DNA of 64,000 bases from positions 3,308,501 to 3,372,500 of the forward strand of contig JAGUCH010000007.1 of assembly GCA_019096065.1 (NCBI GenBank). Direction: 5' to 3'. Below the pieces are notes generated by a model. The model had not been told where the DNA came from. It saw only the letters and a list, made by a program, of their open reading frames with translations, and did not search any database. How positions within the stretch are numbered: the first letter of the stretch is position 1; every line of letters starts with the position of its first letter. This stretch comes from Paracyclopina nana. Its lineage: Eukaryota > Arthropoda > Copepoda > Cyclopoida > Cyclopettidae. Of this stretch, positions 21,987-37,782 are shown piece after piece. Position numbers and translations under genes: made by a program.

Positions 21987-23405
21987 TCAAGCATTGTATG
22001 GAACTATAGAGGCAAGCCTTGTTGAAGAAGACTTCAATTGACCAACTAGAATCCAAGCAGCATTCTTTTTTGGTAGCATTTTCCAAACATTCCTAGTGAA
22101 GCCTGAATCTGTTGCTCCACCAAAACAATAAATATACCCCTTCCAAAAGATAGCTCTTGTATTTGATATAGTTATTGGGTATGAAGTCAGAGTCTCCCAA
22201 GCATTGTTGTCAATATTGTACAGAAAGGCCTGGTTTTTTGATGGATTAGATGCGGCATCATATCTCCCTCCAACTATGACCAATGCCTAAATAGTACAGC
22301 AATTTAAGTTTCAGTCACTTTGCACATATATTAAGTACCCTCTTGTTATCAGCTGTTCGAACACCAGTACATCCATGATTTGATATTCCATAATTGTTTG
22401 GAGTTGGTACATAGGTAATTAGTGTGTAGCTGTCTTCTGCAAAATTATATTGGAACACTTGATTCCTCAGATTCCCTGTAAAAGGATTTTCCCCACCAGT
22501 CAAATAAACAAAGTAGTTATCGTCTGGGACAAAAGTTATACAATGTTTGTTGTTATTATTTCCAGTTAATTGTAAACCAGGTACAAACTCGCCATTTTTG
22601 AAGATGCTGACAAGCTTAGGATCTTGAAGAAAATGATAAAGCTTTGTAAGCAACATTGATGTTATATCTTACTACTGCCTCCACCATTTATGTAAAGAAT
22701 ATTGTTTTGTGTCGCCCATCCAGAATAGCTCCCATGCTTGGGAGCTATACTAGAAACAGTGACGATTGACTGGTTGTCAAAACTCCATTGGAACATTGAT
22801 GTTCCACCATTTTCTTGGATCATAGTTAGAGTTTTGTTCTTATCAAACACATATGGGCTATTTTCACCAATATAAGTGTGACTCAATGGGTAACTCGTAA
22901 TTGGGGGTGAAACAACAGGATCTTCGGAAAAGTCCTCAATCAATCCTCCTTGATAAATGGTGAGGAAATGAGAAGCTATGGCAGAATTTGTTAGTTGCTA
23001 GTATTGAAATTCATAAACCCTATATTCCTACTCCTTTCAACAGAAATGGGACTTGCATAAAAGATGTGCTTAGCATTGACACTCAATGGTGAGGTTTCCA
23101 CCAAAGCAGCTGGTTTTAAACCACTGACTAATGTACATTTGTTTCCAACTGATTTGTAAAATCCATTGCAACCAGGTTTTTTATTGCAAAGCTGAGAGCA
23201 AACTCCTGAGTTCCTAAATAGAAACTTTGAAGCAAGCATAAACTTAATGCCTGTTTTGTCCTCACCACCATTCTTCTGCAATTACAGCTGCTTGACCAAC
23301 AATTGAATCTTCATGAACAAGAGCTTTTTGGTATAATACCTCTGACCCTACAGCCATTTGGGTCAAGCTGAGTGCTCCAACAAGAGTCACACCAAGTAAA
23401 GCCAT
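21987..23405 (-). CDS. Secreted PAN/kelch-repeat protein, paralog 2, 402 aa
   Basis: Five exons: 23405-23266, 23213-23032, 22975-22673, 22622-22339 and 22286-21987 (1209 nt, in frame). A signal peptide (MALLGVTLVGALSLTQMAVG) is followed by a PAN/apple-like Cys module (VCSQLCNKKPGCNGFYKS, residues about 48-70). The rest shows kelch-like blades: YVFDKNKTLTMI, WATQNNILYINGGG, NYFVYLTGGENP, ALVIVGGRY, IFWKGYIYCFGG and VWKMLPKK. Together they suggest a secreted beta-propeller with an N-terminal PAN module, perhaps a lectin-like or matrix protein. The gene is a tandem duplicate of the frameshifted copy at 19.2-20.6 kb and is the intact member. Confidence 0.8.
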
Positions 23406-25156
23406 GTCTTGGCAGACACAATTTGCAGACTGAGCTTTGAATTCATAAGGAAGACTGAAGTTATTTATTTACAACACTCACTGGTTTTGCTGTATCCAAT
23501 GGATACATCACGCTGCAATATTTACAACATAAGTTGATAGATTATTTCTTGTTCATTTCTGCTAGCTAGGAGTTTTGGCCCTAGCTCAGCTCAGCCCAAG
23601 AAAAACAAGCCTGAAATGAAGCACCTTTACAAATATAGAGTGTCAGCTATTCCAAGTTCATGCATAACAATTATATTTACTGATTTACAGAATTAATGAT
23701 TCATGATCTGGAATTTTTATTGTCAAATCATCAAAGCCTCAATTGCTTTGCGTTGAATTTCCTCTGTTTCCAACAAATTCAGGCTCAAATTATAGTGTAT
23801 TACTACTAAATTACATAGAAGGACTTAAAAATCAAAAAGTTGGTGAGCTAACATAGCATAAAAAGTTGCTCTCTCAGAAAGGGACAACAATAAACCCAAG
23901 TACTGTCATAAGATTGGCTTTTCTTTAGCAATCTTCTGAGAGGAATTAAATGAATACATTTCCAAAAGTTTGTTCAAGTCATAAAACAAGACTGAAATAA
24001 CTCAATATATCAAAATTGGCTTTTAAAAAGCAATAACATTTCACACTAGTACAATACTATATTCAAGCTGAATTGTGGTACTATTTTTAGACAAAAACCA
24101 ACAAAAATTCATACTTGTTCACTAAACTGAAAATTCAATGATAGATCTTTAAAATTTCTTTTTCTTCTTTTTCTTTTCTACTTTGAAACAGTTTTGCTCC
24201 CTTATGTTTTCTGGTCTATTTGGTAATCTAGCAAATGGAGAGTAGCAATCATTTGCTCAGTGAGTAGCTTTTAAGCAAGAAAATAAACAAACAATTTGTG
24301 CTCATTCGATCACCAGACATGTTGACATTTGTAAGGAGCAGACAACTTTGGCAGTCGTGTTCAAATAAACCACAATGTTCAACAATTAGTGAAAAATCAT
24401 AATAAAACAAAATTCAAGGAAGAAATGATTTTAGTCAAATTGGCTGCAAATATGATAACTTTATATCAGCAGTGGTGTAGATGATCAGCACATCCTAACT
24501 TATGTGTCAGCACATTTGAGAGAACTCTTTCTGAGTACTGTCTAAAGCGCTGGATGTACGTAGTTCACTCGCTGCATTCTCTAGGCAGTGAGTGACGTCA
24601 CTGACTAACACGTACATACAGGTCTTTAGTACTGTCCCATTATCAAGTTACCTTCTGCCAATTTGACATACAAAATAGCACTTCCCTGCTTTTATTTGAT
24701 GCTACCCTTTTGTACTCAAAAAATCTGCTTTGATCTCCCTTTATATATTTTCATATGAAGCGACTTTCACTTGCATCATTTTCCACCTTACAGATTATGA
24801 AAAGAATATTGACACAAAAGATACAAGCATAATAACAAAAAAGGCATCTTTGTAATATCATCAGAAATAACCAGCAGGAAAAATGATGCTTCCAAGTTTC
24901 CTTGGGAAAACATGGCTTCCTTCAAAGCTTCTTATGAATATTGTTGAAGAAAAACAAACACAAATATGGGGAAAAGGAAATTGATCTTTAATTCATGTCC
25001 ATTACTAGTACAATGGTAAATCTGGTAAAGCTTTTATAATATCACAGATATTGATAATATAATACTATTAAGCTGGCTATTTGTTTAGTACAGGAGCAAG
25101 ATTGACTTTATATTTAAATATTTGTTTTGAACTTTGATTACACAATTTGAGCTAGG
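23406..25156. other. Intergenic; no gene recognised
   Basis: AT-rich. It contains a hairpin-forming sequence at 24533-24634. The left part should hold the promoter of PAN/kelch paralog 2, and the right part the 3' region of the GPCR gene. Confidence 0.5.
24533..24634. ncRNA. Hairpin; candidate small-RNA precursor or MITE
   Basis: An imperfect inverted repeat of about 100 bp. The inner stem pairs GTTCACTCGCTGC with GCAGTGAGTGAC around a loop of about 9 nt. A second stem pairs ATGTACGT with ACGTACAT, separated by a 13-nt asymmetric bulge. It is clearly more GC-rich and more structured than its surroundings. No known microRNA seed is recognised. Confidence 0.35.
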
Positions 25157-28100
25157 CTAATGATTGTTCAAGTCAGAGGACTTCAAGCATAATTTCTCCA
25201 TGAAGAATCTCCTGATGGGTGCTCTAAGTTCCCCATTGAATGCCAAATAAATCCAAGGGTTGACCACACTGTTCAAAGTTAAGAGCCAAAAGAGCCAAAC
25301 CATTGAGTTCACTGAAAAGGCAAATTAAATTAGTCAATAACAACAACAAAAATCTTCTAGGAAAGCAAACACTCCTTGATTGGGTTGAAAAGACATCTTA
25401 TTTGAACCCTGGTGGCTACGCAAGATCAATAATAATGAGCATGACCACAACAATTAAATTCAGCAATTATAGCTGCAGCTAAAAATCTGAGGCAAAAAAG
25501 CCAAAGCAATTACAGAGGCTAATTAGTGACTGAGCTAATTTACAAAAAATCGTCTTGAAATGACGTAAGATCCACTAGAGTGAGAGAGAGCCCTTTAAAA
25601 ACTACCTTTTACTTCATTGGCAGAGTTTGAAACGGTCTAGGAAATCTCGAAGACAATTTTGATGCCAACATGAAATCGCGGAAAAAATTGCACCCTCATG
25701 ATGAAGTGCTGCCAGATTTGCTTTTTTTCTCATCACAGCTCAGTGGGCTTTTTGGGAACGAATCCCACAAAAGGGCACAAAAGCTTTTTATGCATTCCAT
25801 TTAATGATAATTAAAGCATGTGCTGTTCATCCTATTACACAAGTCCAAAGATGTTCTTCCTGCCAAGCTCAGTTCTCTTACATCAGTTCCATTTGAGAGA
25901 ATTTCCTAGCCACTAAAAAAACCTGAGAAAACTTGGGTTTCCCAAGGGGTCCTAAATGAGAGACACATTTGCTTCCACATTCAATATCATGGGAAAAGTT
26001 TTGCTTAAAAAACGATATTTTTTGTTACTTTGATGTTTTTATCAACAAGGTTAAAACCTGGTGCTCATTAGTGTCTACATCAAAGAAAATCATATAACAG
26101 AAAAGGTAACTTTCCTATTTTTGATGCATTATGAAAACAAAGAAAAGTTTTCATAAGAGCTAGTTATCTAACTTAATTCTATAATAAACAACCTATGATC
26201 TTAAATGAGTATAACTAACTTTCATTACATAAAAAGTATCTGAGCCAAAATTATACAAGTCAAGATGAAAAGGATTTCCTTTGGTTCATAAACATTTATA
26301 TGAGATTCTATTGCTATCACTAAATTGTTGCTTTTTGTATTCCTTAATGCTAAGCCATTGGATAGATGGGAAAAATTCCAAGGTTCAAGTGAGTTGCTCC
26401 TTTCTCTCAAAAGAGAGATTAGAGTACTATGGAATTTCTGTGGGACCCGATAGCAAATGTACTCGGAACTCAAAATTGCCAAAGGAACTTTTGCGCAGTG
26501 CAATCTCAAGGATGAAAGGAAATACTCACAGACAGCTTTGCTGGGGCTGCCCCATACTGCCCACAGCTGAGCGAATATAAAGGGAGTGGAAGAAGCCACG
26601 TACGTCAAAATGATGACGACAGTTTGCTGCACAGACCTCATTTTGGCCCTGGAAATGCCTGTCAAGTCTTCTTCTGGCATAACAAATGTTCTTCTTCGAG
26701 TCTCACCCTCGAAAAATGCACCATCAACACAATTTCTAAGAAGAAGTAAACAATATTTATAAGTGTTCAAAAAGCTCACATTATTCAAGTACTTACGTTG
26801 ATGAACTGCCATTTCTGGATCTATTCTGAAACATTATACAAATATTTTTTTAAAATTACTATTAATAATGTTTTTAAAGCTGTCTCATTGATAGATTATC
26901 AATTTTACCTGCATTGGAGGTGGCAAATTGATGGTGATTTTGGGAGCTGCATTGCTTCTGCCCAAAGTTCTCCAGATGGTGACACAAATGCAGGCATTGG
27001 TGAATATTAGCACAGCCAAAGGCACGAAAAAATTCGAAATGGAGAACCAGGTGACATAGGCCTGAAATTAAAAAAGTCATCACAGCAATGTGGTTGAGCT
27101 CGGTAGGTCAATTAAGTTTCAGCTTGGATCAAGAAAATCCAATCTGGAGCCTCTTTTGTCACTCAAGCACTATTGAAAAGAGAAGAGCGCAATTTGGCCA
27201 ATCTGTTTATGCATAACAGCCCAAAAAAGTGCAAGGCTCGTTGAATATCTTTATAAATAGCACTTACCAAGCTAATTATGGCCAAATTAAAGCAGATTTT
27301 CCCCCTTACCTTGACTCCCCAGTTAGGCTCAAAAGATGCATTACAAGATGGCTTTTCCGGGTGCCCAGAAAAGATAAAAGCCTACGGCAGAACAGGAAGA
27401 AAGGTGTCAATTATTCATGCATGTAAGGAGATGTCTACTCTAATTACCTGAGGAATGCACAACAAAGTGGAAATTATCCAGGCAGCTGCTATCATGACAT
27501 GCTGCTTTTTAGAAGTCCACACTTGGTTAGTTAATGGAAAACAAATGGCCTGGAAGTAAGCATTAGTTAATTATTGCAAAAAAGAGTGAGGAAAAAAGCT
27601 TTTGTCTCACTCACTTGGTACCTGTCTAGAGCTGTCATGGCCAAAACATAAGAGCTGAAATGTAAAAGAGTGATTGACAGCTCTGAGTACTTGCTGCTTT
27701 CAACATTCATTCCAGGCCCAAACTATGCCCAATAATTCAATATTCTATCTTGATTCTAAACTGGCAACATACTTTGATGTACACATCCAACTTTTGGCAC
27801 AGTACCATAGATAAGTGAAAGTAGAAGTTTGCTTTGAAAAGAGCCACTTTTATTGCATAAAACCAGGAAAATCCTTCTTCACTGATAACGGCCTAGTGCA
27901 GTTCTAGAAAGCTGGAATTTATTGGTGCAAGAGCTTAGCATATCTAGAAGCTAGAGATCAAAAGTAAAAGTTCAGCAAATGAATCTTTCATTCTGGTCCA
28001 TTTTGATATGGTTGTACCCAAATTGTTGCACAATCTGGTAGCACTGCTACCAAAAGATTAATGCACATAAAGCCTTGTCAAATCAGGATTTGATTTCCTT

Positions 28101-28468
28101 TGAGAGGGCTTTTAGCCAGCATTTCAATTGGGAAAAACTCCTTTTTACCTCAAATATGGGCCCACCATCTGGAGAAATTTGACTGCCTTGCAAATATAGG
28201 TTCCCCCATAGAAGTTGGGAGATGTCAAAGTCCAAATGAATTCAGGCAGTAAAGTAAGAAAAGCAGTGATGACATCAGCTATGCTCAAGTGGAACATGAA
28301 ATAATACACTCTGGTCATGGTGCTCTCTCTTCTGCTCATGACCAAAACCATTATGAGTCCATTGCCAATTAAAGTCAAAATGATGATGGTGGCCAAGACA
28401 TACAACTTGGTCATTTGTCCATCAAGTCCACCACTTGAATTTGTTGATGAGTTGCTCAAGTTGGACAT
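25157..28468 (-). CDS. Neuropeptide GPCR, vasopressin/inotocin-CCAP type, 358 aa
   Basis: Eight exons: 28468-28149, 27654-27615, 27549-27448, 27381-27310, 27061-26909, 26825-26797, 26735-26530 and 25311-25157 (1077 nt, all phases consistent). The N-terminus has several N-x-S/T sites (NLSNSSTNSS). Class A landmarks are GNGLIM in TM1, LSIADV in TM2, ALDRYQAI after TM3, conserved Cys residues before TM3 and in loop 2 (PSCNASFEP), RAKMRSVQQT before TM6, and NPWIYLAF in TM7. The TM6 end (FAQLWAVW) resembles the Q-M-W-S-V-W of vasopressin receptors, so an inotocin-like ligand is my first guess, with CCAP next. An acceptor just before the ATG shows a 5' noncoding exon further upstream. Signalling through a G protein at the plasma membrane is expected. 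Confidence 0.9.
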
Positions 28469-31400
28469 GGCTTCCTAAACTGGAAACAAAAAAATAAAAT
28501 ATGAGCCTTATACCAAAAGAGATTGGCCTACTTAATTGTCTTCCTTTTTGGGGTAACGCAATAAAAGAAAAGTGGGACCATATTGGACTTTTTCAATTCA
28601 GTATAACTTTATATGTCAACAGTTAGACAATAAGGAAAATGGCAAAGTTTTGAAGAGCATATCTGGATTTTCACATATGCCTACTCCAAAAGCAAAGATT
28701 AGAGAGCATATGGAATATCTGAAAAGTTCTCATGTACATATACTTAGAACTGGAAGCTTTCAATATGGAAAATACTGAGATAAAGTTGGCCAAAAAAGGG
28801 CTTTTTCAGAGATTGGCTCTCAGTATCATTACCAATCATATTCTTAGATGGCCAAGAAGAAAAAATGTGATAATGAAAAAATTGCTGTATTTTCACAATG
28901 TGAGTCTAATGCACTTTTACTTTTGCAGACCATATCAAATGTAGGTCTACTTTACTTTTTAAATCAGCTGCAAAACCTCATGAAAGCTGCAGACTTGCCT
29001 CATTTGCAGGCTGCATTGAAGCTCCAGCAAAAATTGTGAGTAGCCATTTAAACTTTTTATAACGGCCAAGAAGGGGACTCAACTTTTATTTGGCCACATA
29101 GTCTTAAATAAGGCCCCAAAAGTCTCAATTAAGTCAGCCCATCTTTTTTATATGAGAAAAACACATAATTTGCTCTCCATCCTTTTTGGATATTTTTTGA
29201 CACACACATCCCTGACATCATCAGAGTTCTGCAAGGACAAACAAAAGCTAGCAAACTCCAGGGATTTCCTTGGTGCTAGTAAACCTATCTCAACTTCACA
29301 ATGAACTTGATTAAGAGCCTCTATTATACTAGAAAGGCTTTTACTATCATACATGATTAATTCCTCAACAAAAGAGAAAGCAATTGAAACTTCTGTAGAG
29401 GAGATATTCCTCATATTTTTATGGCCAAAATATCCCTTTTTTAAAAGGTGTATAAGCAGAAAATTGAGCTGAGGATGAGCAGAACTTTTCAAGAGTTGTT
29501 TGTGCAATGTGGAAAACTCATTACTTTAAGGCTGCCTCAGTGAAAAAAGAATATCAGCCAAAGGATAGAGAACAAAGGGGAAAATAGAGTTCTACATTTT
29601 TATATCAATAACAGATGTGAATCAATCCTGTGCAACTTTGCCAATTTGCAAAAAAGGATGGTATGATTTGTGCATCAGCATTTTTTGGGGTCTCTTTTTG
29701 CAATCTGAGAAATGGTTTTGCATCAGCAAAAGTGGAAATGTTATTCAAGTTTTTTCTCCTCAACAGATGTCAACTTTTGCATTTTCCTCAAATCTATAAA
29801 GTAAAAAATAGCTAATTTGGGGCATTTGTAGGCATTGAAAGAACTTACACACTTGTCCCTTTTTGCTTAGATTCTGTGATTTTTCAGAAATCAAGATGAT
29901 AAAATGTCAAAAGAGGCAATTTCCTAATTCTGCAGGTGCTAGAAGGCTTCAAAGGAATTTTGAACTTTTGAAACCATTTCTCATGCAAAGATAAGGAAGA
30001 GCAAGAATCCAGCTTTTTAGCAGTACATCAAAATGAGATTTTCAGCTTTTAGCCTATATTTTGTGGTCTTTTGGCCACTTCTAATCTCAGCACTGACCAC
30101 AATGATTACTATGGTAAACCTTCTACAGCTCATCAGCAAAAGTAATGTTGTACGTGCCAAGTAGATAAAGCAGAGCCCAAAGATAGACATGAGCTACCCA
30201 ATAATCATCCTTGATGATGAATCACAGAATGTTTACCTGCTTTTTCATCAGTTATAGTGATATTCCAAGTATTTAAGTCCCTGGGCAAATCTGGATGGTG
30301 TAGTTTAAAGCTTAGAAACCCATATGTCAAATTTCAAATCCAGAAGAAAGCTTCCTTATTTTCTGAGGAAAATGCTTTCTTTTCTTTGAAAAGGTAAAAA
30401 CGTTTTCACTTATTTCACTTGGCTGATAATCACCAAAAAGCTGGTTCTATCCAACTAATGAAAAATATTAAGGCAGCATTAGGCCAACTAATTTATCATA
30501 AATCTTAACCATCTATTAATAATTTAGATACAGTTTAAGAAACAGAATAGAATTGTGAAATTGAGCGGATAAAAAGCTGACGAGCTAATCCAAAGTTTGC
30601 TCAAGTTGGGGAACTTTAGAGGGTAGCTTTTACAATTTGGGAATAAAAGAGCTAATGTTAACCATGGGATTCCGAGCAACTTTTGGCAAAAAATGAAATA
30701 GCTACACAACACAATAACAATAAACGATAAAGAAGGAGCACATTGCTACTTCGAAGGAGAGCTATTTTCAGGAGCAGCAAAATGGGCCTCATTTTTGTAA
30801 TGACGCAACAATTTCCAATGATTGTATTCTTCTTTAGGAAGAACAAGCAGTTGGAAATTGAGCAGGATTCAGGGGCTTCAATATGATGAGAAAAGTAGAA
30901 GTTTAATATCTGCAATCTTCACAAATTGCAAGAGAAGATTTGGCAAGCCTCTCTTTTGTGGTAGAAATGGACATGGTGTGCGTTTCCTTCTGAAAATGCC
31001 CTTCTGTCCTTTTTATCAGAAATCTTTTGCCAAGAAAAAACAAAAGCCTTTTCACAGCTCTGCCTGCGTTTTACTGGGCTGAGATGGAAAGGCAAGTAGT
31101 AATTTGTCTTTATTCCTATCATTCATCACACAAATTAAGCCAATATCAGTCGATACAATAGGCTGGTTCTTTTATTCAGAGCATTAATGACTTTTCCTAC
31201 ATTCATTAATTCAGCCTTAAACTATGACACATTTCTCTCCACAAGGTAAAGGGATATGCACAAAGAGGGCTAGCTTGTTTGCCTTTGTTTTGGAGGCAGA
31301 TTTTATTTTTTTAAATTTGTCAGAGCAAAAAACAGAGCAAAAAAAGCAGGCTCATTATTATTTTCATGGCTGTATTCACTCATGAGAGCTCTGAAAGCCA

Positions 31401-33359
31401 AAAGTAATGAGCTGCCTTAGCACACAAGAAAAATATCCCCAATATTTGAATACTTTGACATAAAGAAACTTCGGTTAACTAAATTAGAGTTAAACAATTT
31501 TTTCATTCAAGGAAATAGAGGTACGTGTTTCCTTCTTTTAAAAACTTCTTGGAATGCTACAAACCCAATTAGTTGTTCAACAACCAAAACAAGAAAGCTA
31601 CAAAATATTGGTTAGGTGGAGATTTAAGATCCTTTTTATGCATAACCCCTTGTCAAATCATACCCACACATTTGAATTTTGTACATGCTTTAAATGGCCA
31701 TGTAACAATCTAATGAGAATTAACATTCTGAAAAATTGGCTTCAGAGCTTTCAAAGCATCAAAAAAATCTTTCTCAGCATGAGAATATTATTTTAACTTG
31801 AAAAGCTGAGGATATACAAGCATTTCAATAACTTGAAGAATATCAATACATTTCAATTTACAATATGCGGATTGATGTCAATTCTATGTTGACAAAACTT
31901 ACGCCCAGTTTTTTCGGAAAAAGCTTTAAAAGTTATATTGGTGATTCTGAAGAGCAGCGCGGTGATCGACTAATGTTCCGTCCTGCGAACTTCTCTTTTG
32001 CGGCCTCCAAGAGCGACCTCCGAGGTCGGTGATGACCTTCAACGCAGGAGGAGAGGCGAACAAAGTACTGAATGACTCAAATTTCAAGATTTCCACAGAC
32101 AAAATGTGAAATGCACACTATAATGCATTTATGAGATTTTAAGTAATCCATCCAGGAAATGAAACTTGACTTAACTTCTGATGCAATGATTTTTTGGAAA
32201 ATTAGCTTTCTCAGCTTTCAAAATTGAGCTAAAGAAACTTTAAAATTGAAAGAAAGCAAACAATTTAAGAGTACATCTTTTTACCACACTTTTTTTGCCA
32301 TAAACTTTTAGGCTAAGTTATTTTGATCTAGGAATCTTGTTTATATCTTGCTAGATCCATCAAGAAGAGCTTTCCAACTTCTTAAAGCACTTTTGGTGCA
32401 ACAATGCACTCTGGAAAAACATGCTTGCATAAAAAGCCTCAATTTCCTGAAAGATATTATATCCATTTGTCTCCTCCGAAAACTCCTCAAAAAGTAATGA
32501 TTTTTTCAGGAAATTGGACAAGTCTTTCATTTAAAGCAACTTCAGCCAAATGAAAACGGAAATTAACTTAGACGGATCATTCAGAGTTTTTAGAGTCTTC
32601 CAATTCAAAACTATTTCCTGGGGAAAATTAAATTGTTAAATCGGATGAGGATGAAATGCATTTCTAGAGAAAACGGACAGCAAAATTATTTGCAGAGCTT
32701 ACCCAACATGAGTTGACGTTTGATTCAAATTCGGATTTCCACAGAAGAATTTCGATTTTCCAATCATGTTTACGATTTTATCACAGGCTTCTCAGCAAAC
32801 TGAAAAACTTTAAACTACACGCTCAGCATAAATTATGGTGATGTTACACTTGGAATTTTTAGCAGACTTGAAAATTAACAAGAATTGCACAGAAAGTCTA
32901 GTGGGGAAGTAGGTAAAAAGGTTACAGAATTTAAGGCGCACTTAATTCCTCATGATTGACTTTTTAAAACATTTGTTTTACTTATGTGTCATAATGGAAG
33001 TTGCTTTAGGCACAAAAAATTATGATTTTGTTTATATTTAATCTGAAGATATGATTTTTTGGTCAAAACATCTCATATGCAGTTTTAATAAAACAGCTCG
33101 GGTCTATTTATCGATCAGTGTATGTTATGTCGCTCACCTTCTCTAAACCAAAAATCTATGGAGAAAAGCAGATTAAAGAACTCGTCAAAGTGAAGAGCGA
33201 AAAGATTTCAGTTGACGCCGAGCAGAAACTCGTCAAATCGCTGGGGTGAAAACAAAAGTGTAAACAAAGAGCAGCTGAGCTAGTGGATCTTTCCGTGACT
33301 GGCAACATTTTCTCGATCATAATTTGGCCTTGATCCAAAATCCAGTCGAGTGAGCAATC
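28469..33359. other. Long intergenic region
   Basis: Nearly 5 kb of AT-rich sequence. I find no recognisable protein. A compact GC-rich structured block stands out at 31950-32065. The end next to 33360 is the CUL2 promoter side. A minus-strand open frame at 29148-29507 has no ATG start and no recognisable similarity. Confidence 0.5.
31981..32049. ncRNA. Candidate structured RNA
   Basis: Outer stem TCCTGCG (31981-31987) pairs perfectly with CGCAGGA (32043-32049). Inside it CGACCT (32014-32019) pairs with AGGTCG (32023-32028) around a 3-nt loop. A box C-like TGATGA follows at 32030, and CTGA lies shortly after the outer stem. The block is GC-rich inside very AT-rich DNA. A box C/D snoRNA or another small nuclear RNA is possible, but no family is recognised and strand is undetermined. 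Confidence 0.3.
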
Positions 33360-36133
<2,774 letters not shown>

Positions 36134-36184
36134 CCAGTGTGGTTGACACTCCAGCTAATTATGTGCCTCATATTCTAAATTATA

Positions 36185-36190
36185 AATAAA
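36185..36190 (+). terminator. CUL2 polyadenylation signal
   Basis: AATAAA about 50 nt downstream of the CUL2 stop codon. Confidence 0.7.
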
Positions 36191-37161
36191 GTGAAGTGTT
36201 GGATCCTAAAATGCCTTGGAATGTCAGAATGAGTCATCATCATAGGTTCCACTTCTTCCCAGAAATGGAAATTGAGCTCAGTCACCAAACATGATTCGAG
36301 TTGTGCAAAAGCTTTCTGTTCTCCCTTTGAATGGCCACAAAGAGGCAACGAGGTAAAGGTTTAATTGCAAATATTCGCACTATGTGCAATTCGAGACTTT
36401 TGAGAATGTCTTTTTGCTGTAGCTGCTATTCTTACACGTTTGCATGTTTCTAAAAATCAAGGTCAAGCATTTCATAGGTAGCTTTCACCAATTAAGCCAT
36501 TGTGGGTAAGTGAAAGTGGCAAAATTGGCTATTGATGAATTTCACACATCATTAGTTGACAGTAATTCGAACAACATTGTTTGAACTTCTGCAGCAGAAA
36601 TCGAATCTACTATGGCTAACTTTTGCGGCTTTAAAGGACGCTCAACTTGCTGGGAGACAGCCGAACCTTGCTTAAGCAATGTTCAATTATATATTTGCGT
36701 ATTTTTTCAGATTTCTCTACAAATAAAATTCACGCCAATGTATGGCATAATCAATAAAAAATATTATAGGATATTACAGGTAATACCTGAAAGATAATGA
36801 ATTTGGAAATTCTTGGTCATGCAATTTGTGCCAGCAAGCTGTGCACCGGTATTCACATGATGATGTTCATGCACACAGAAGAAAAAAAGAAAGCATTGCA
36901 AGAAAGCAGCTTCTAGAACTAATTCATGGCTATTTTTACACGCGTCATAGTGATGTGTGATTCTTATGCTCTGCAGTGTGCAAAAAAGCACCTTTTATGA
37001 TAGAAATGTCGATAGTTCAGCATATCTACTTCGAGGGTGATTTAGAAAGCTGTTGAATTACAAACGGAGCATTTTTTGTCCCTCCCCTAATAAACGCAGT
37101 TTTTTGTGCCTTCTAATAATGATTTTAAGATTCCAGTCAGCTTCAACCTTTCAATAGAGAG

Positions 37162-37253
37162 AGCTGCTAGCTGCCGGTGTCTTGTGAAAAAGAAAGCCTC
37201 ACACTAAGCAGCTTTCACGTAGAGCATCATAGGTGCTCTAAAAGCTAGCAGCT
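37162..37253. repeat. Nested inverted repeat
   Basis: AGCTGCTAGCT (37162-37172) and AGCTAGCAGCT (37243-37253) are perfect complements. Within the loop TAGAGCA (37220-37226) pairs with TGCTCTA (37234-37240). This would fold as a large hairpin with a small inner hairpin. It may be a short foldback element or a structured RNA. Confidence 0.5.
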
Positions 37254-37655
37254 AGCCTATACTTAGGGCCGTTGAACAGCATCTACGCCCAGATTATGAT
37301 CTACAAGCCAAAAATCGTCCATGCTTCAAGAAACGTCCAATAGATGGCTTGTGATCATATATTATTCATTAAATTAATTAAAGTGTGATATAAGTTATCA
37401 TTTCATTATAGTAACTTTTATTATTAATTGAATTCAATACGTTTCCAAAAAGTTTCTTTGCTAAAATTTTAATTTTTGGCTGGAATTGCATACATTTATT
37501 TATTAATTCTTTATTATTATTTTTGGATTTCACTTTAGAGACTAATTCTTGAGATGGGAAAAATTCAGGCTGAAATTTGAGTAGACCTGAATTAGTCGAT
37601 GGTAATGAGCGAGCCCAAGGTCTGATGATGTGCCCTCGCCGGATTGAGCGAGCTC

Positions 37656-37782
37656 GTGTCTTAGGTCCTCGGCGGCCTCTCTTTTCTCAAGTCTTGAGCA
37701 GGTGGAAGACTTGGACTGACTGATCGATCTTGTTAGGGTGGTTGAGGTGTTCGGCCAAGTGAGAGGTGTCTTCCTAAGACAC
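37656..37782. repeat. Inverted repeat in a GC-richer block
   Basis: GTGTCTTAGG (37656-37665) is the perfect complement of CCTAAGACAC (37773-37782), with weaker pairing on both sides. A second GTGTCTT directly before the right arm forms a competing 7-bp hairpin with it. The surrounding 200 bp differ in composition from the AT-rich neighbours, and no reading frame is recognised. Confidence 0.5.

Noticed and set aside
29148..29507. 119-aa minus-strand open frame
   Set aside because: It begins at TTG rather than ATG, has no similarity I recognise, and no convincing flanking splice sites.
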